Source of the DNA: Clostridia bacterium UC5.1-1D2
GTDB taxonomy: Bacteria > Bacillota > Clostridia > Lachnospirales > Lachnospiraceae
Length of the DNA: 64,000 bases
Assembly (NCBI GenBank): GCA_001304855.1
Contig: BBZN01000009.1
Coordinates: 1-64,000, forward strand
Reading direction: 5' to 3'
Part shown: positions 29,538 to 39,197 of the stretch, piece after piece
Position numbering within the stretch: the first letter of the stretch is position 1
Layout: every line of letters begins with the position of its first letter
Program-made: the position numbers and the translations under genes
The notes under the pieces: generated by a model
The model's input: the letters and a program-made list of their open reading frames with translations, nothing else
Told to the model about the DNA's origin: nothing
Databases searched by the model: none

Positions 29538-32392
29538 TCTCTATCCTCATTTTCATACCAAAGCTTCTCACCATATTGATAATCCAAAGACGCCATTGCT
29601 TCTTTGCCTTTTGCAAGCATTTCCCGGATATTTGGTATCTTTGACTCTTTCACTTCAATGGTCTTTTTCTTTAAATCAATATTGAGATACTCCTGAAACA
29701 GCAGCAGGTGATTCATTAAGAACCGATACTGATTGCCGGTTGTGGTCCTGTCCGTCCAAACATCCCGTTCCGAGAACCCTACTTCATGCTTTGCGTTTAG
29801 CTCAGAACGCACTTTTTCCTGATTGCCCACGCTTGTCATCATCGCGTTGGGATATTCCTGACGTATATACTCCGTCATTGCAACTGCTCTGTCAATCTCC
29901 TGCTTCTCATCTGCATTTGCTCTGAGAGAATAAACCGAATATAAAAACTCAATATAGTTCAGAGACTTGCAGCGCAGGAGAATCTCCAGGGCCGCTCTGT
30001 AGGGGTACAATACCTCCCCGCCCTCATCCAGCATATAAAGTAATATCTGGTTGATAAACAATGATTCAAAGCTTATTTTATTCTGTTTATACAATTTCCC
30101 CAGAGAAGTGAGGCTGAATTCATTGGCTCCTTCCTTTTTAAGGACCCCTAATCGTTGGCTATGTGAAATATTATTGTTGTTAATCAATATATTCTTTCTG
30201 GGCAGGCATTCTTCCCCCGTGGAATAGAGCTCCACTGTAGGGTCAACCAGCGATTCTTTATATTTTATATAATTATAGTCTCCCATACATTTAAATACTC
30301 TTTTATATTCACTCCCTCTCTGCTTCTTTCCCAAGGTTCTCCCCAGCCCCGATACACCGGCCGGTTTTGCATTGACCGTTGCGATTCTTACAGACAGAGC
30401 CTCTGAAAACGCTTGGGCGTCGATACTTTCAGGGAGCAGCAGCTCCATCTTAGATTCTCTGTGGCTGCTGCTATATCCTCCCTTGCCTTTGACTAAGCCC
30501 AAATTAACTGAATCTATCCATTCGGCCAGGGTATCGTCCTGATCTCTTAATGCCTGAATCACAAAATGCAGCAGTGAAAACTCGTTCTCCTCATATGAGC
30601 CATCCTCCCTGGCCATAACAGGAATGATAATATACGATATTTTATCGCGGCCATCCATGGGCTTTCTCAAGGCCCTGCCAACGGCCTGCACAATATCAAT
30701 CATTGAACCCTTCGGATCGGCAAATAGTATGCCGTCAACAAACGGCATATCGACCCCCTCAATCAGACAGCGGACGTTGGACAATAATCCGAAATCGGCT
30801 TTCTCAAATTCTTTAAAAGCGTCGCTTCTCTCAGCCGCCGTTTGAGATCCGTTGATATGTAAAAAGGAAGCCGCCCCTTTGTTGATATCAAATTGTGTCT
30901 TTAATAATCCATCATCAAAGGCTGATAAAACTTCAATAAAATCCTTTGAATTTTTTATGGACGAATGAAAGGAGACAATCTTTCTGATATTTGTTTTTTC
31001 ACAGCCTTACACAAAAGCATGGCTTTCAGGAGAAGCTCTGACGTAAGCCGGTCTATCCCTTCCCCTCCATCCATTTTTAAGCGCATATATTTGTTTTTAT
31101 CTATGAGCGCCCTGATTTCATCGTTGTCAGTGGCAGCAACCACAATCTTATAATCAGAAATGATTTTTTGTTTTATGGCCTCGCCAAATGTAAATTTATA
31201 AAAAACAGGGCCGTAAATATTTTCATCATCCATAGAAAATATTGTTACCTCCTCCTGCTCAAACCTGTCTTTAATCCAGGGCTTGACCAAGCGTTCCGTG
31301 GCCGTCATGAACAGGCGTTTCTTAATGGCGATACGTTCGTCTCTTAAGGACATGCTGAATAGGCCGCCGTCAATTTTTCCGGCGGTTCTGTGGGCCTCGT
31401 CATAAACACCTAAGTCAAAACGAAAATTCGGTATGGATTTCAATGCCTGCGCAATACATTCTACAGACTGATAGGTTGAAAAACCACCTTCTTATTCTCA
31501 GAAGATGTCAGGAACTGAAGGATCACAGCAGGATCTGTCGTAACAGGGACGTCCAAATCGATTGCTTCCGTTTTAAATTCGTCGCCGGTATCCCCGCTTA
31601 CAGACTCATCGCTGCAAACAGCTAAATATGTAAAACCAACCTGGGCGTTTGAGGTCCAGCGTTCTATGGATTGCCTTACCAGCGACAGATTCGGCGCAAA
31701 AAACAAGACCGTATTGCTGTTCAACCGCTCTGAAATCCACAATGATATCAGCGTTTTTCCTGTAGCGCAGGCGGCAATAATTTTCCCCCGGTCCACGTTT
31801 TCAAAGCCTTTCACTGCAGCATTAATTATATCCTTCTGAAATTCTTTCGGCGCAAATTTCTTTTTAGCCACAGTGCTTGACTTTCCCATGGCAGATTCAT
31901 ACAGATACTGAAAAAAGTCATCGTCTAAAGCGTCAAACTTATCCGCCAGGATGCTGCTTCCTTTTTTTCTCTTAACGGCATCTTTGGGCAGCGATGCACA
32001 GTTTGCCATGACCAATCGATTATCTGCATATTCGGCCTCAGACCAAAAATCATTTAATTCATTGCCGGAAGGACTCTTTCTGCCGGAACGAAATTTACAT
32101 TGATACGCCGTTTTTTTTCCGGTTTTTATCACATAGACGCCGTCTACCCCGTCGTCCTTTCTGGACAGCCTCAATTCATCTTGAATACTTTTGGGAATCT
32201 CATGACCTTCTATTTTAAAAGAGTATAATTCTTCTATCTGATAGAAATCTTTATGATACATCAGATAAAAAAACAAAACTGCTCAAAGGCGTCTCCCTTT
32301 TCAGTTGTATCGCTGATGGGCTCAATGGCTTTTTCAAGCTCTTCCCAGGATCTATATCTTTTCTTTAAGACCTCTTTTATTTTGCTGCCCAT
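29534..32392 (-). CDS. Mrr-like nuclease fused to SF2 helicase (restriction-type subunit), frameshifted
   Basis: About 953 codons from MGSKIKEVLKKRYRSWEELE (ribosome site GGGAGGG). The N-terminal nuclease domain has DDGVDGVYV and AYQCKFRSGR, the D...QxK core of Mrr-type PD-(D/E)XK enzymes. SF2 helicase motifs: KIIAACATGKTLISLWI (Walker A), VYDEAHRTAG (DEAH), LFMTATER (motif III), LIEGVDMPFVD (V), IVQAVGRALRKP (VI). The last 300 residues are helical and contain NISHSQRLGVLKKEG and FSLTSLGKLYKQNKIS, which resemble AlwI-type restriction proteins; they may recognise DNA. Breaks near 32270, 31460, 30960 and 30790. First gene of the cassette, and the likely DNA-cutting and translocating subunit. 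Confidence 0.83.
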
Positions 32393-32480
32393 ACGTTCCC
32401 TCCCTATCCGGTTTATTTCACAGGCTGCTGCTGTAATTTGTCCGGCCTTATGCCGGGCGCCAAATTTACACATATCACGC

Positions 32481-32515
32481 AAAAAGCACTGCCAACCTCG
32501 TTAGCAATGCTTTTG
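32481..32515 (-). terminator. Hairpin with T-run in the leader of the restriction-type cassette
   Basis: On the minus strand AAAAGCATTGC, an 11-base loop and GCAGTGCTTTTT form an 11-bp stem (one G-T pair) ending in T5. It lies between the promoter at 32536-32565 and the first codon at 32392. It could therefore end most transcripts early (attenuation), or be a bidirectional terminator facing the HxlR gene. Confidence 0.65.
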
Positions 32516-32535
32516 CCGACTACTAAACTATACAT

Positions 32536-32565
32536 ATTATACAATCAACAAACCCCAGCTGTCAA
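32536..32565 (-). promoter_or_regulatory. Consensus promoter reading towards the restriction-type cassette
   Basis: The minus strand has TTGACA (32565-32560), an 18-bp spacer and TATAAT (32541-32536), exact hexamers, about 145 bp upstream of the nuclease-helicase start. The long leader contains the hairpin at 32481-32515. Confidence 0.7.
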
Positions 32566-32644
32566 ATTAAATGGCTGGCCTGAGTTTTGGCAATTACCTT
32601 TTGGAAACTATTGTGATAAATAAAGGATTTAGGAGGATAAAATA

Positions 32645-32947
32645 ATGGCAGCAAACAAAGAATTACCAGCTTGTCCAGTAGAAACAACATTAACTTTGAT
32701 AGGGAATAAATGGAAAGTCCTTATCCTGCGTGATCTGGCGCCTGGCACAAAGAAATTTGGAGAATTGCAGCGAAGTATGGGTCATGTAAGCCAAAAAGCG
32801 CTTACTTCCGATCTTCGTGAAATGGAAGCTGACGCATTAGTAGTTAGAAAAGTATATGCAGAAGTACCGCCCCGTGTAGAGTACAGTCTTACGGAGCTTG
32901 AAGCCAATTTTAGATTCCATGTGGGCTTGGGGCGAAACCCACTTTAG
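32645..32947 (+). CDS. HxlR-family regulator with altered C-terminus
   Basis: Small MarR/HxlR-type winged-helix regulator: CPVETTLTLIGNKWKVLILR, DLAPGTKKFGELQRSM and VSQKALTSDLREMEADALVV are the family signature, followed by PPRVEYSLTEL. After that point the usual ending (about 20 residues around a GxxW motif) is replaced by unrelated residues, so the C-terminus is shifted or truncated. The GGAGG ribosome site fits. HxlR proteins commonly sense electrophiles or quinones through an N-terminal Cys, present here as Cys10. It is divergent from the restriction-type cassette. Confidence 0.85.
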   Translation: MAANKELPACPVETTLTLIGNKWKVLILRDLAPGTKKFGELQRSMGHVSQKALTSDLREMEADALVVRKVYAEVPPRVEYSLTELEANFRFHVGLGRNPL

Positions 32948-33240
32948 ATTTTCCTGATATCAAATTGCCCTGCGGCCTTTGTAACTTCTGCTGATAAAGC
33001 ATGGTTTAGCGTAACTGCAAAAATCACGGTAAGGATCCTGCATAGGGCAAAGTCATTTCGGTTGAACCTGACGAAATAAGTACAGCGGCAGGAAAAGCCA
33101 TCATACCTATAATGATCATTGCCCCCGCAAGAAGCCCTGAAAAAGTGCGGCAGAAGCTGTTTTGTTTGCCTCTTCGCTGTATCGGCTCATACCAAGCGCC
33201 TTTTTTTACTTCATTCGCAGAAAATTCACCCTTTAACCTC
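32948..33240 (-). pseudogene. Possible decayed 5' fragment of a membrane transporter (formate/nitrite-type?)
   Basis: No intact gene. On the minus strand broken frames give FSANEVKKGA and LLAGAMIIIGMMAFPAAV, which resemble the start and first membrane helix of formate/nitrite-type channels. A GGAGG-like site sits just upstream. Stops and shifts follow within 200 bp. The family assignment is weak. Confidence 0.3.
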
Positions 33241-33251
33241 CTCTGTCTTTT

Positions 33252-33995
33252 TTACAATTTAATTATATTTCTTTCGTATCTGTAATCCACCCCAGCTTTT
33301 TCCGCTTGCTTCATCTGGTCTTTCCGCTCAATATGATAGATATGGTTTCCTTTTTTGAATTTAGCGCCTGTCTGTTTGAACCAGAAAGGAACATCATACT
33401 CCACACATTGCTGCATGATATCTAAGATCCATGCGTAATCACAAAGCCTGGCCTCCGGGCCAGACTCCCCACCACAGGTAACTTGTTGAATCAACCGGGT
33501 TTCCAGGTACCTGCGAATCTCAATCCGTTCCAGCATTGGTTCATGAATGATCGTCCGGTGTCTGATTGGTAAATTCAGAAAAATGGGGAGCCGGTAGTCG
33601 GCCCTATTCTGATTCTCACAGGTACAGCAGATTGTTACATTGTCATATCCTTCTCCCCAGTCTTTTGGAAGTCCCGCCAGGAATCGGTGAATTCGTTTTG
33701 TAATGATTACGAAATACAGGTCGCCTCTCTCCCGGATCATTTTCCATGCTTCAGGCCGCCATTCATCCGCTTCCTCCACAAAGAAATCTGAGGTCATACA
33801 GGTATACACCGCCCCCTCATCCGGCTGTAATTTATATATTCCTTTTCGATTCCGCCTGACTGGCAGATTAAAGCTAGACGTCCTGGCTATAATACTGCTG
33901 TCTTTCCCGAATTCGGCATCCCTGCGATACACATAGCAGTTCAGACACCCCGGACTTATTTTTCTGCATCCATGCCATGGGTTCCAGGTTGCCAT
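33252..33995 (-). CDS. DUF5131 / phage Gp37-Gp68-like protein
   Basis: Intact 247-residue protein of a family found in phages and mobile regions. The N-terminus WNPWHGCRKISPGCLNCYV has the conserved three-Cys motif that may bind an iron-sulfur cluster or metal. Other family marks are YTCMTSDFFVEEADEWR, FVIITKRIHRF and TCGGESGPEARLCDYAWILD. An AGGAGG site precedes the ATG. Members often sit beside a three-Cys-motif partner protein (TcmP), which I do not see here. Function unknown; its place near the nuclease/methylase cassette suggests accessory DNA. Confidence 0.85.
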   Translation of the reverse strand: MATWNPWHGCRKISPGCLNCYVYRRDAEFGKDSSIIARTSSFNLPVRRNRKGIYKLQPDEGAVYTCMTSDFFVEEADEWRPEAWKMIRERGDLYFVIITKRIHRFLAGLPKDWGEGYDNVTICCTCENQNRADYRLPIFLNLPIRHRTIIHEPMLERIEIRRYLETRLIQQVTCGGESGPEARLCDYAWILDIMQQCVEYDVPFWFKQTGAKFKKGNHIYHIERKDQMKQAEKAGVDYRYERNIIKL

Positions 33996-34344
33996 AATGC
34001 CACCTCCTGCCTATTAAAGGGCCTTATAATAGTTTAAAAAGCTGCTGCACTCCGCATATTTCAAATTATTTCTCAATGCTTCTCCCCAACCGCTATCTGC
34101 CGCCGCCTTCCATTCTTCCATCACAGCAGCCGGCTCCCGGTCATTTCATTCTCCGTAAGTACACCCCCAAAGGCTGCCAGCATATGCTTCTGCGTCTGGC
34201 GTCATGGATGCAACCCGTTTTTTAAAGCTTGGCAAATAGTTCGGCTTATTCTTCTGATGAGATCACTTCCGTTCCAATATTTCTTAACAGGTGAAATGAT
34301 TTTCTCTTGCCAGTTTGGAAACATCGGTTTTTACCAATAACATT
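33996..34344. other. 350-bp stretch with only decayed coding traces
   Basis: Minus-strand frames show short open pieces (one near 34000-34110 reads VMEEWKAAADSGWGEALRNN and ends at a stop), but these are broken by stops and shifts. I do not recognise a family. No promoter or RNA signature is evident. Confidence 0.4.
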
Positions 34345-34635
34345 TTACTTTTCAACTACAATTGAACTTCCTGCAGAGCAATCGCCATTTAACCATTGCC
34401 ATTCTTCCTGTAATTCGATTTTACCTTCGCCATTTATCCGGGGAATACTATGGCATTTTCCAACTCGGATTTCACCATTCACATTGATATGCTGATAGTA
34501 AAAATCCAATTCTCCACTTTCGCTGACCTTTCCGATTATAAATCCTTTTTTAATTTCGCCTCCAGCATAGTCAGCGCTAAAGTCCACTCCTGATTGATGA
34601 TATTTAAATAAAGTATTGCCATCCGCCTCTCCGTT
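34345..34635 (-). pseudogene. 5'-truncated small beta-rich protein
   Basis: The readable frame begins right after a stop without a start codon (NADNGEADGNTLFKYHQSG) and continues with GGEIKKGFIIGKVSESGELD, CHSIPRINGEGKIELQEEWQ and WLNGDCSAGSSIVVE. This pattern matches small Firmicutes proteins often labelled n-acetylglutamate synthase, but the normal first 15-20 residues are missing. It abuts the end of the GNAT gene, as if a deletion had joined the two. Function unknown. Confidence 0.55.
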
Positions 34636-34636
34636 A

Positions 34637-35154
34637 TCAGCGTTTTACTTTTGGAGTAAATAGTTTTCCATCATAATCTATACTCGTTGGATTCTTAGCC
34701 AAAGCCTTTTCCATTATCTCATAAACCAGAACCACATTATTTTCAACAAGATGCCTGCCATGTTCCGTGGTAAAATAACCTCTTTTTTCATACAAATGAC
34801 TTGCCGGCAACGATGCATCCAGAATTGATTTTGAATCATGCTTTGCAATCTCATTTTCCAGACAATCCATAATAAATGAGCATATCCTTTTCCTTGATAT
34901 TCTGGCTTAACATACACTCTTGTAATGTGGTTTTCTCTATAGCAGCCTGTTCCTACACATATACCATCAACCAATAAAATGCCTACTAATCCATCCTCTA
35001 TGTCTTTTGCAATATTTTCCAAGCAATGCAGATTGCAAAAGAATTCCACAACCTCTTTAGGATAATACTTTGGATATACATTCGTGATTGAATTTTGGAC
35101 TATTTCCAATACTGTTTCTGTATCTTTACTTGATGCTTTTACGTATTCTTTCAA
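34637..35154 (-). CDS. GNAT-family acetyltransferase, frameshifted
   Basis: About 172 residues after repair of one break near 34870. The N-terminal KASSKDTETVLEIVQNSI and the acetyl-CoA loop VYVKPEYQGKGYAHLL (R/Q-x-x-G-x-G/A type) identify a GNAT fold. The second frame supplies LDASLPASHLYEKRGYF, the usual C-terminal motif. The substrate is unknown. It is part of a run of small accessory genes on the minus strand. Confidence 0.8.
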
Positions 35155-35270
35155 ATTATGGTTCTCCTTGATGTTAGTAAAATTCCCTTTGGCCGGCGCG
35201 TGGAAGCCTTATCTGCCGAGGCCGCTATTTTCCAGTAAGGCGTACTTAAATAGCGCTGCGGCTGCAGCTA

Positions 35271-35634
35271 TTAGGTTTCAATTGTTTTACATATACATCG
35301 CCACGCTGATTGTGGTGAAATAAACAAGCCTTCTGAAACATATAAGCCGTCTCCCCATACGTCTAAGACATTGTTCAATTTTTCTTTATCAGCGACAGAC
35401 AAATATTCCTGACTTCCATCAAAAAACCCAATATAAACGCCGTATCCATTTAGAGAAGCAATTGACAGCCTGACTTCTTTATCATTTTGTCCACAAATTA
35501 TCATGCCGCAACAATCTTCAAATTTTTCATTTGGATATAGAAAGACTTCCAATTCTTGTAGTGATTTTCCTCATGAGTATACGCCCCTGTTACTTCGGTT
35601 TCATGCTCCGTCCAAATCCCTGACAAGTGAGAAG
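35271..35634 (-). pseudogene. N-terminally truncated, frameshifted gene of unknown function
   Basis: The frame runs SHLSGIWTEHETEVTGAYTH, breaks near 35550, then continues EVFLYPNEKFEDCCGMIICG to KTIET. No start codon fits, because its upstream part runs into the GNAT gene at 35635. Aromatic/Gly-rich features resemble small immunity-type or DUF proteins, but I cannot name a family. The 115 bp between 35155 and 35270 show no gene. Confidence 0.45.
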
Positions 35635-36083
35635 TTAACGTTCCTTTGTCATAACATAATTTGTAAGAAAAACTCCTTGCCGCGCTGCCTGTTGTTCTTT
35701 GACAACTCTATATCCTCTCTTTTCAAAAAAGTTCTTGCTGTAATAGAGGCATAAGTAGTAATGTTACCTGGAACCGCCTGCTCTAATTGATTGCAAATAG
35801 CTGTTGCAATCCCTTTTCCTTGGCTGTCTGCATGAACAAATAAACGGTCAAGGCAGCCTGTCAAATCTATATCACCAAATCCTACAATAGTCCCACCATC
35901 AACTGCAACGATACTATAATGTTTTTGAAGTGACTGGTTCCATTTTTCTAAATCCACTTCACCAGTTGCCCATACATCAAGCTGCTCTTTCGTATAGTCT
36001 TTTGCATTAACGGTATGGACGGTATTATAAAATAATTCCGCTAAAATCTCGCAGTCTGACTGTTGATACTTCCTAATTTCCAC
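35635..36083 (-). CDS. GNAT-family acetyltransferase, C-terminal frameshift
   Basis: 149 residues after repair. EIRKYQQSDCEILAELFYNT, VHTVNAKDYTKEQLDVWATG and LFVHADSQGKGIATAICNQL are hallmarks of a common GNAT group. A missing base in the T-run near 35732 hides the usual ending ARTFFEKRGYRVVKEQQ; the real stop is at 35635. Substrate unknown. Confidence 0.85.
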
Positions 36084-36123
36084 TTCTTATCCCTCAATAT
36101 TTTGCTTAATCAAATTCTAAGTT

Positions 36124-36993
36124 CTATTCAATTCTATCGTTTACAGGATTCATTGTGAGATTTCCTGCCCCTTCCACTGCATACCATTTTCCCCTCTGCA
36201 GCTTTATTTTTTCTGATACACCAGACGTAATATATCCTGTTGTATAAGTTTTTCCAGTCTCAACGCCTGTAAATACCACATCTGTATCACAATCACCAGA
36301 AACTTTAACTTCTCCAAATACTGGTTGTATCTGCTCTTCTTTAAGTGATATTCCGTTTCTTTCTTTAAGCGTAAATGTATGTGTTCTTTGAATTCCAGCG
36401 TATGCGATCAATGCGCCTCCCCGAATTCCAGTTCCTATCTACCCTCTAATGGACATCGTCCCAGTGTCATACGTATCAAAATAAATACTGCGCTTGTAAT
36501 CTTTCCCATCTTTTTCCTGTGTAAAAGTAAAAAGAGCTTCATAATCGGCTTTCTCTTCCACTGTTGGCAGTGAATCTCCGTAAGACCAATTTTCTTCAAA
36601 AAAATTCCAATTATCCTGGCCATCTATCACATTATTTATCAAAATTCCACTTTTTCCATATTCAGCACTAATAAAACCGTAAGCCTCATATTTTCCACTC
36701 TCTGATTTGCATAAGAATACAATAGCATCCTTTAAATCATTTTCCATTGCGCTGTTATAATCCACTGCTCCTTCTAATCCCTGACGCTCCACAATTGAAT
36801 ACATCACATCCGTCAAAGAGGAAGTCTGGCTCTTCAGCATTTTGCTGGTTTCGCTGTTCTCTTCAATCGCTGCAGACCCTAGTTCTTTATTCTCCTTATT
36901 GATTCCACAGCCAGTCACACATGACATCAGAAACCATATTATAGCCATGGGGAGAATGAATATCTTAAGTTTTAAGCGTCTTGATTGATTCAT
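36124..36993 (-). CDS. Lipoprotein interrupted by an in-frame amber stop
   Basis: Starts at MNQSRRLKLKIFILPMAIIW with a lipobox VTGC (Cys29) and an AAGGAGGG ribosome site. The mature part has EAYGFISAEYGKSGILINNV and ends at TMSIRG. A TAG at about 36436-36438 is followed in the same frame by IGTGIRGGALIAYAGIQRTH and a beta-rich tail to 36124. Together the parts give about 290 residues. This is a substitution-type stop, unlike the indels elsewhere, so it may be a true nonsense mutation or a sequence error. No function recognised; exported by its lipobox. Confidence 0.65.
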
Positions 36994-37296
36994 ATTAAAC
37001 TTCCCTCCTTAATCTCCATTTTATTATTTCTTAATCTTTTATGGCGTGTTCTTACCTATTATGTTTCCGAATATAATTTCCATGTGAATTTCTCCGTCAA
37101 AAAATACAACTGTCTTTTGGCTAATTTTGATTTTCTATATAGCCGGTTCCCCGAAAAACCGGAAGTCATCCATTTAATGCGTCACTTGTTGTTTTAAATT
37201 TATCATACTTAAATTCCATTGTATAGTCAGGAAACATACTTCTCCAAAACTGATAGCTGCGCCAAATTCTTCTAATGTTGGGAAGGTTACATAACT
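36994..37296. other. 300-bp intergenic stretch without a supported gene
   Basis: AT-rich in its first half. A short hairpin (CCGGTT...AACCGG, about 37142-37161) is visible. On the minus strand a broken piece near 37180-37270 reads RRIWRSYQFWRSMFPDYTME before a stop, possibly the tail of a lost gene. No promoter, RNA or family can be named. Confidence 0.35.
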
Positions 37297-37914
37297 TCAA
37301 TCATTCCACTCCATTGCGTCCTTAGGCATAGGCGCTCCATAATATCCCAGTTTATGAAAGTTGTACCACCCGGTGATTTTATCTTCAGGCGCGGCTTTTA
37401 AAGCCAGCAGTACCTCCCTGGCAAATTCCAGGGCAGCCGTACCATTTGCTGAAATAATATTTTTATCCCGGACGGCCTGCTGCATGACATAGTTTTCTTC
37501 TCCTGTATATGCCGCGCCTGCCCATTGCTTCATGTCCTTTAAGTCATTGCTCGTATGTCTTACATGATTCAATGCGCCGGCTGTTCCAAGAAATGCGGAA
37601 GCGTCACAAATACCGGCCAATATCTTCCCCTCTGCAAGGCATCTGTCAACCAGAGGTTTGATTTTTTGGGCTTCAGAATTTCTCCATGCCATGCCTCCGA
37701 TTAGAATAAGCGCCTCATAGTCGGACGGTACAGTATCAATCTGGTAATCCGGCATCACCCGAAAACCGCCGATGGATGTCACCACATCTCTCGTCAAAGA
37801 TACCGTCTTGACCTCATATTGACCATCCCCCAGCATATAGAGGGCCGAAGAAAGATAGGCCCCCTCCCAATCAGCATACTGCTCCAGGATAACAAATAAT
37901 ATCTGTTTTTTCAT
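37297..37914 (-). CDS. DJ-1/PfpI-family protein
   Basis: Intact 205-residue member of the DJ-1/PfpI class-I glutamine-amidotransferase-like family. LFVILEQYADWEGAYLSSAL opens the fold, LILIGGMAWRN follows, and the nucleophile elbow is ILAGICDASAFLG (Cys about residue 100). ISANGTAALEFAREVLLAL is the usual C-terminal motif. Members are protease-, deglycase- or stress-related; substrate unknown. An AAGGAG site precedes the ATG. Transcribed alone. Confidence 0.9.
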   Translation of the reverse strand: MKKQILFVILEQYADWEGAYLSSALYMLGDGQYEVKTVSLTRDVVTSIGGFRVMPDYQIDTVPSDYEALILIGGMAWRNSEAQKIKPLVDRCLAEGKILAGICDASAFLGTAGALNHVRHTSNDLKDMKQWAGAAYTGEENYVMQQAVRDKNIISANGTAALEFAREVLLALKAAPEDKITGWYNFHKLGYYGAPMPKDAMEWND

Positions 37915-38181
37915 GTTTCTTATTCTCCTTTTTCTATCTACTTTCTTTTCAAAATCATAATTTCTTTCACTTGCACCGTTTCACACAGCACGCAACGCGG
38001 CGGCAAATTCATCCGGTGGCTCATACATTGTTTACCCTTAATCATTTCCTTCTTCGATACGGTTCCACAGTACCTGCCCCAGCGCAGCAGCGTGAAATTT
38101 CCTTTAGCCAAATTGATTTATTATCATATCACAAGCTGGAGCTAACTGTATTGTAAAAAAATCCCATCCCCCTTTAAGAGC
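37915..38181. other. Intergenic, no gene supported
   Basis: This stretch upstream of the DJ-1 gene is AT-rich near 37920-37970 and mixed elsewhere. Broken frames appear on both strands, but no start with a ribosome site or recognisable family was seen. Confidence 0.35.
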
Positions 38182-38582
38182 CTACAACGGCAGCATGGCG
38201 CTGAACGTAAAACAGCCGTTTGCCGAAACTTCCATGGTTCCTCCGTACTGCGCCACGACACGGCGCACGTTGCCAAGTCATACCCGCGGCCTGGGCGGCG
38301 GGTAAAAGGATGTCGCCCGCTATCACTGCGGAAGCTGTTTCGCACCCTCAAAACCAGCTGCCCCTGCCGCGCAAAGGCTCGCGCCTCAATCCATTTTTCA
38401 TCCGCCCAAATAGCGGCTTCAATGGCGTTGTCCGGCAGCCGTCGCCCCGCTTCCGCAATGCGCGGGCCGCCTCCATCCCGTTCATGCCCTTCATTCCAAT
38501 ATCTAGGAAGATGATATCCCGTTAATTTTTTCAAAAACTGTGCATCGTCATCACAGGCCGATATGCGAATTATATCTGGCAC
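38182..38582 (-). pseudogene. Chimeric remnant: LytTR-type receiver fused to GHKL sensor-kinase tail
   Basis: A GTG start with GGAGG opens PDIIRISACDDDAQFLKKLT, the N-terminus of a LytTR-type response regulator. Then, in another frame, DIIFLDIGMKGMNGMEAARA gives the phospho-Asp segment. This jumps directly into DNAIEAAIWADEKWIEARAF and RQGQLVLRVRNSF, the N-box of a GHKL histidine kinase, ending GGTMEVSANGCFTFSAMLPL. The middle of the regulator and the whole kinase N-terminus are missing, so a deletion fused the two adjacent genes of an Agr-like two-component system. Non-functional as encoded. Confidence 0.75.
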
Positions 38583-38611
38583 TGCCTCGCCTCCTGCCTT
38601 CTTTTTGTTCT

Positions 38612-38768
38612 GGAGCGTGTCCGAAATTTGCTTTCTGTCAGATGTGCGATCCACTTTGTGGGAGATTTGGCTGAAATAAAGGGCGCATGGCGGGCTATGT
38701 AACCTGAATTTGGGCCAAATATACCGCGAAGTGGGGCGTGCAGATGGCGGGAATAAATTTTCTGATAC
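38612..38768 (-). repeat. Dispersed repeat copy A (inverted relative to 53581-53740)
   Basis: The reverse complement of this segment aligns over about 155 bp with 53581-53740, including the identical block CCAAATCTCCCACAAAGTGG and the block GCACATCTGAC. Overall identity is roughly 80 percent by eye. In both copies the same frame gives SPTKW-AHLTES-F-TRS. It is probably a small non-autonomous mobile or structured element. Confidence 0.75.
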
Positions 38769-39197
38769 GCCCCAGCTATACTCTTTTCCAATCCAAAATA
38801 AAATTATACCAGTCAGCTTTGATTATATGGACAAGAAAACGTTCTTTGATTTAGCCAAAGCAACTTATTATCTGCAAAAAATGTTTTGTATATTATAATA
38901 CCACACACATTTACCGCAGAAAAGCCCTTTTTGTGAGCGGCCGCTCCTGTTTCGCAAGCGGCTGAACATGGCTATATTGATTCCTGCCAACCTATAGCGC
39001 CATACAGCTATCACTGTTTTCGAGACATGGGATTCCTATGAAGCCATTATACCATTCCCACACAGATTTTTCTTGTAACATATGGCATTATAATCATGCG
39101 CTCCTTTGATTATTGCAGGGAACGCCGTCAAAATCCCAAGTGGGGAAGGTGACGGCGTTCAGGCATAAATATTTCTGATTTGCGAAGGGCTCCTTCT
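38769..39197. other. 430-bp intergenic stretch with one strong hairpin
   Basis: No gene supported. At about 39120-39160 a 10-bp stem AACGCCGTCA / TGACGGCGTT lies just beyond the stop of the gene at 39198; it lacks a T-run on the minus strand and so is only a possible terminator. A smaller inverted repeat around GCGGCCGC occurs near 38940. Confidence 0.45.

Noticed and set aside
22540..32392. Assignment of the cassette to BREX or DISARM
   Set aside because: No PglZ, PglX, BrxC-like, DUF1998 or PLD-type gene is present; only generic helicase and methylase parts overlap.
29534..32392. Assignment of the nuclease-helicase as a Type I HsdR or Type III Res subunit
   Set aside because: No HsdS/HsdM or Mod partner beside it; the N-terminal nuclease is Mrr-like rather than the HsdR N-terminal type, and the tail differs.
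37971..38156. 61-codon plus-strand frame upstream of the DJ-1 gene
   Set aside because: No start signal and no family; likely chance.
38570..38791. Short open frame over repeat copy A (and 53584-53814 over copy B) as a conserved small protein
   Set aside because: The frame is explained by the shared repeat DNA; neither copy has a ribosome site and both end at unrelated sequence. Kept as a repeat.
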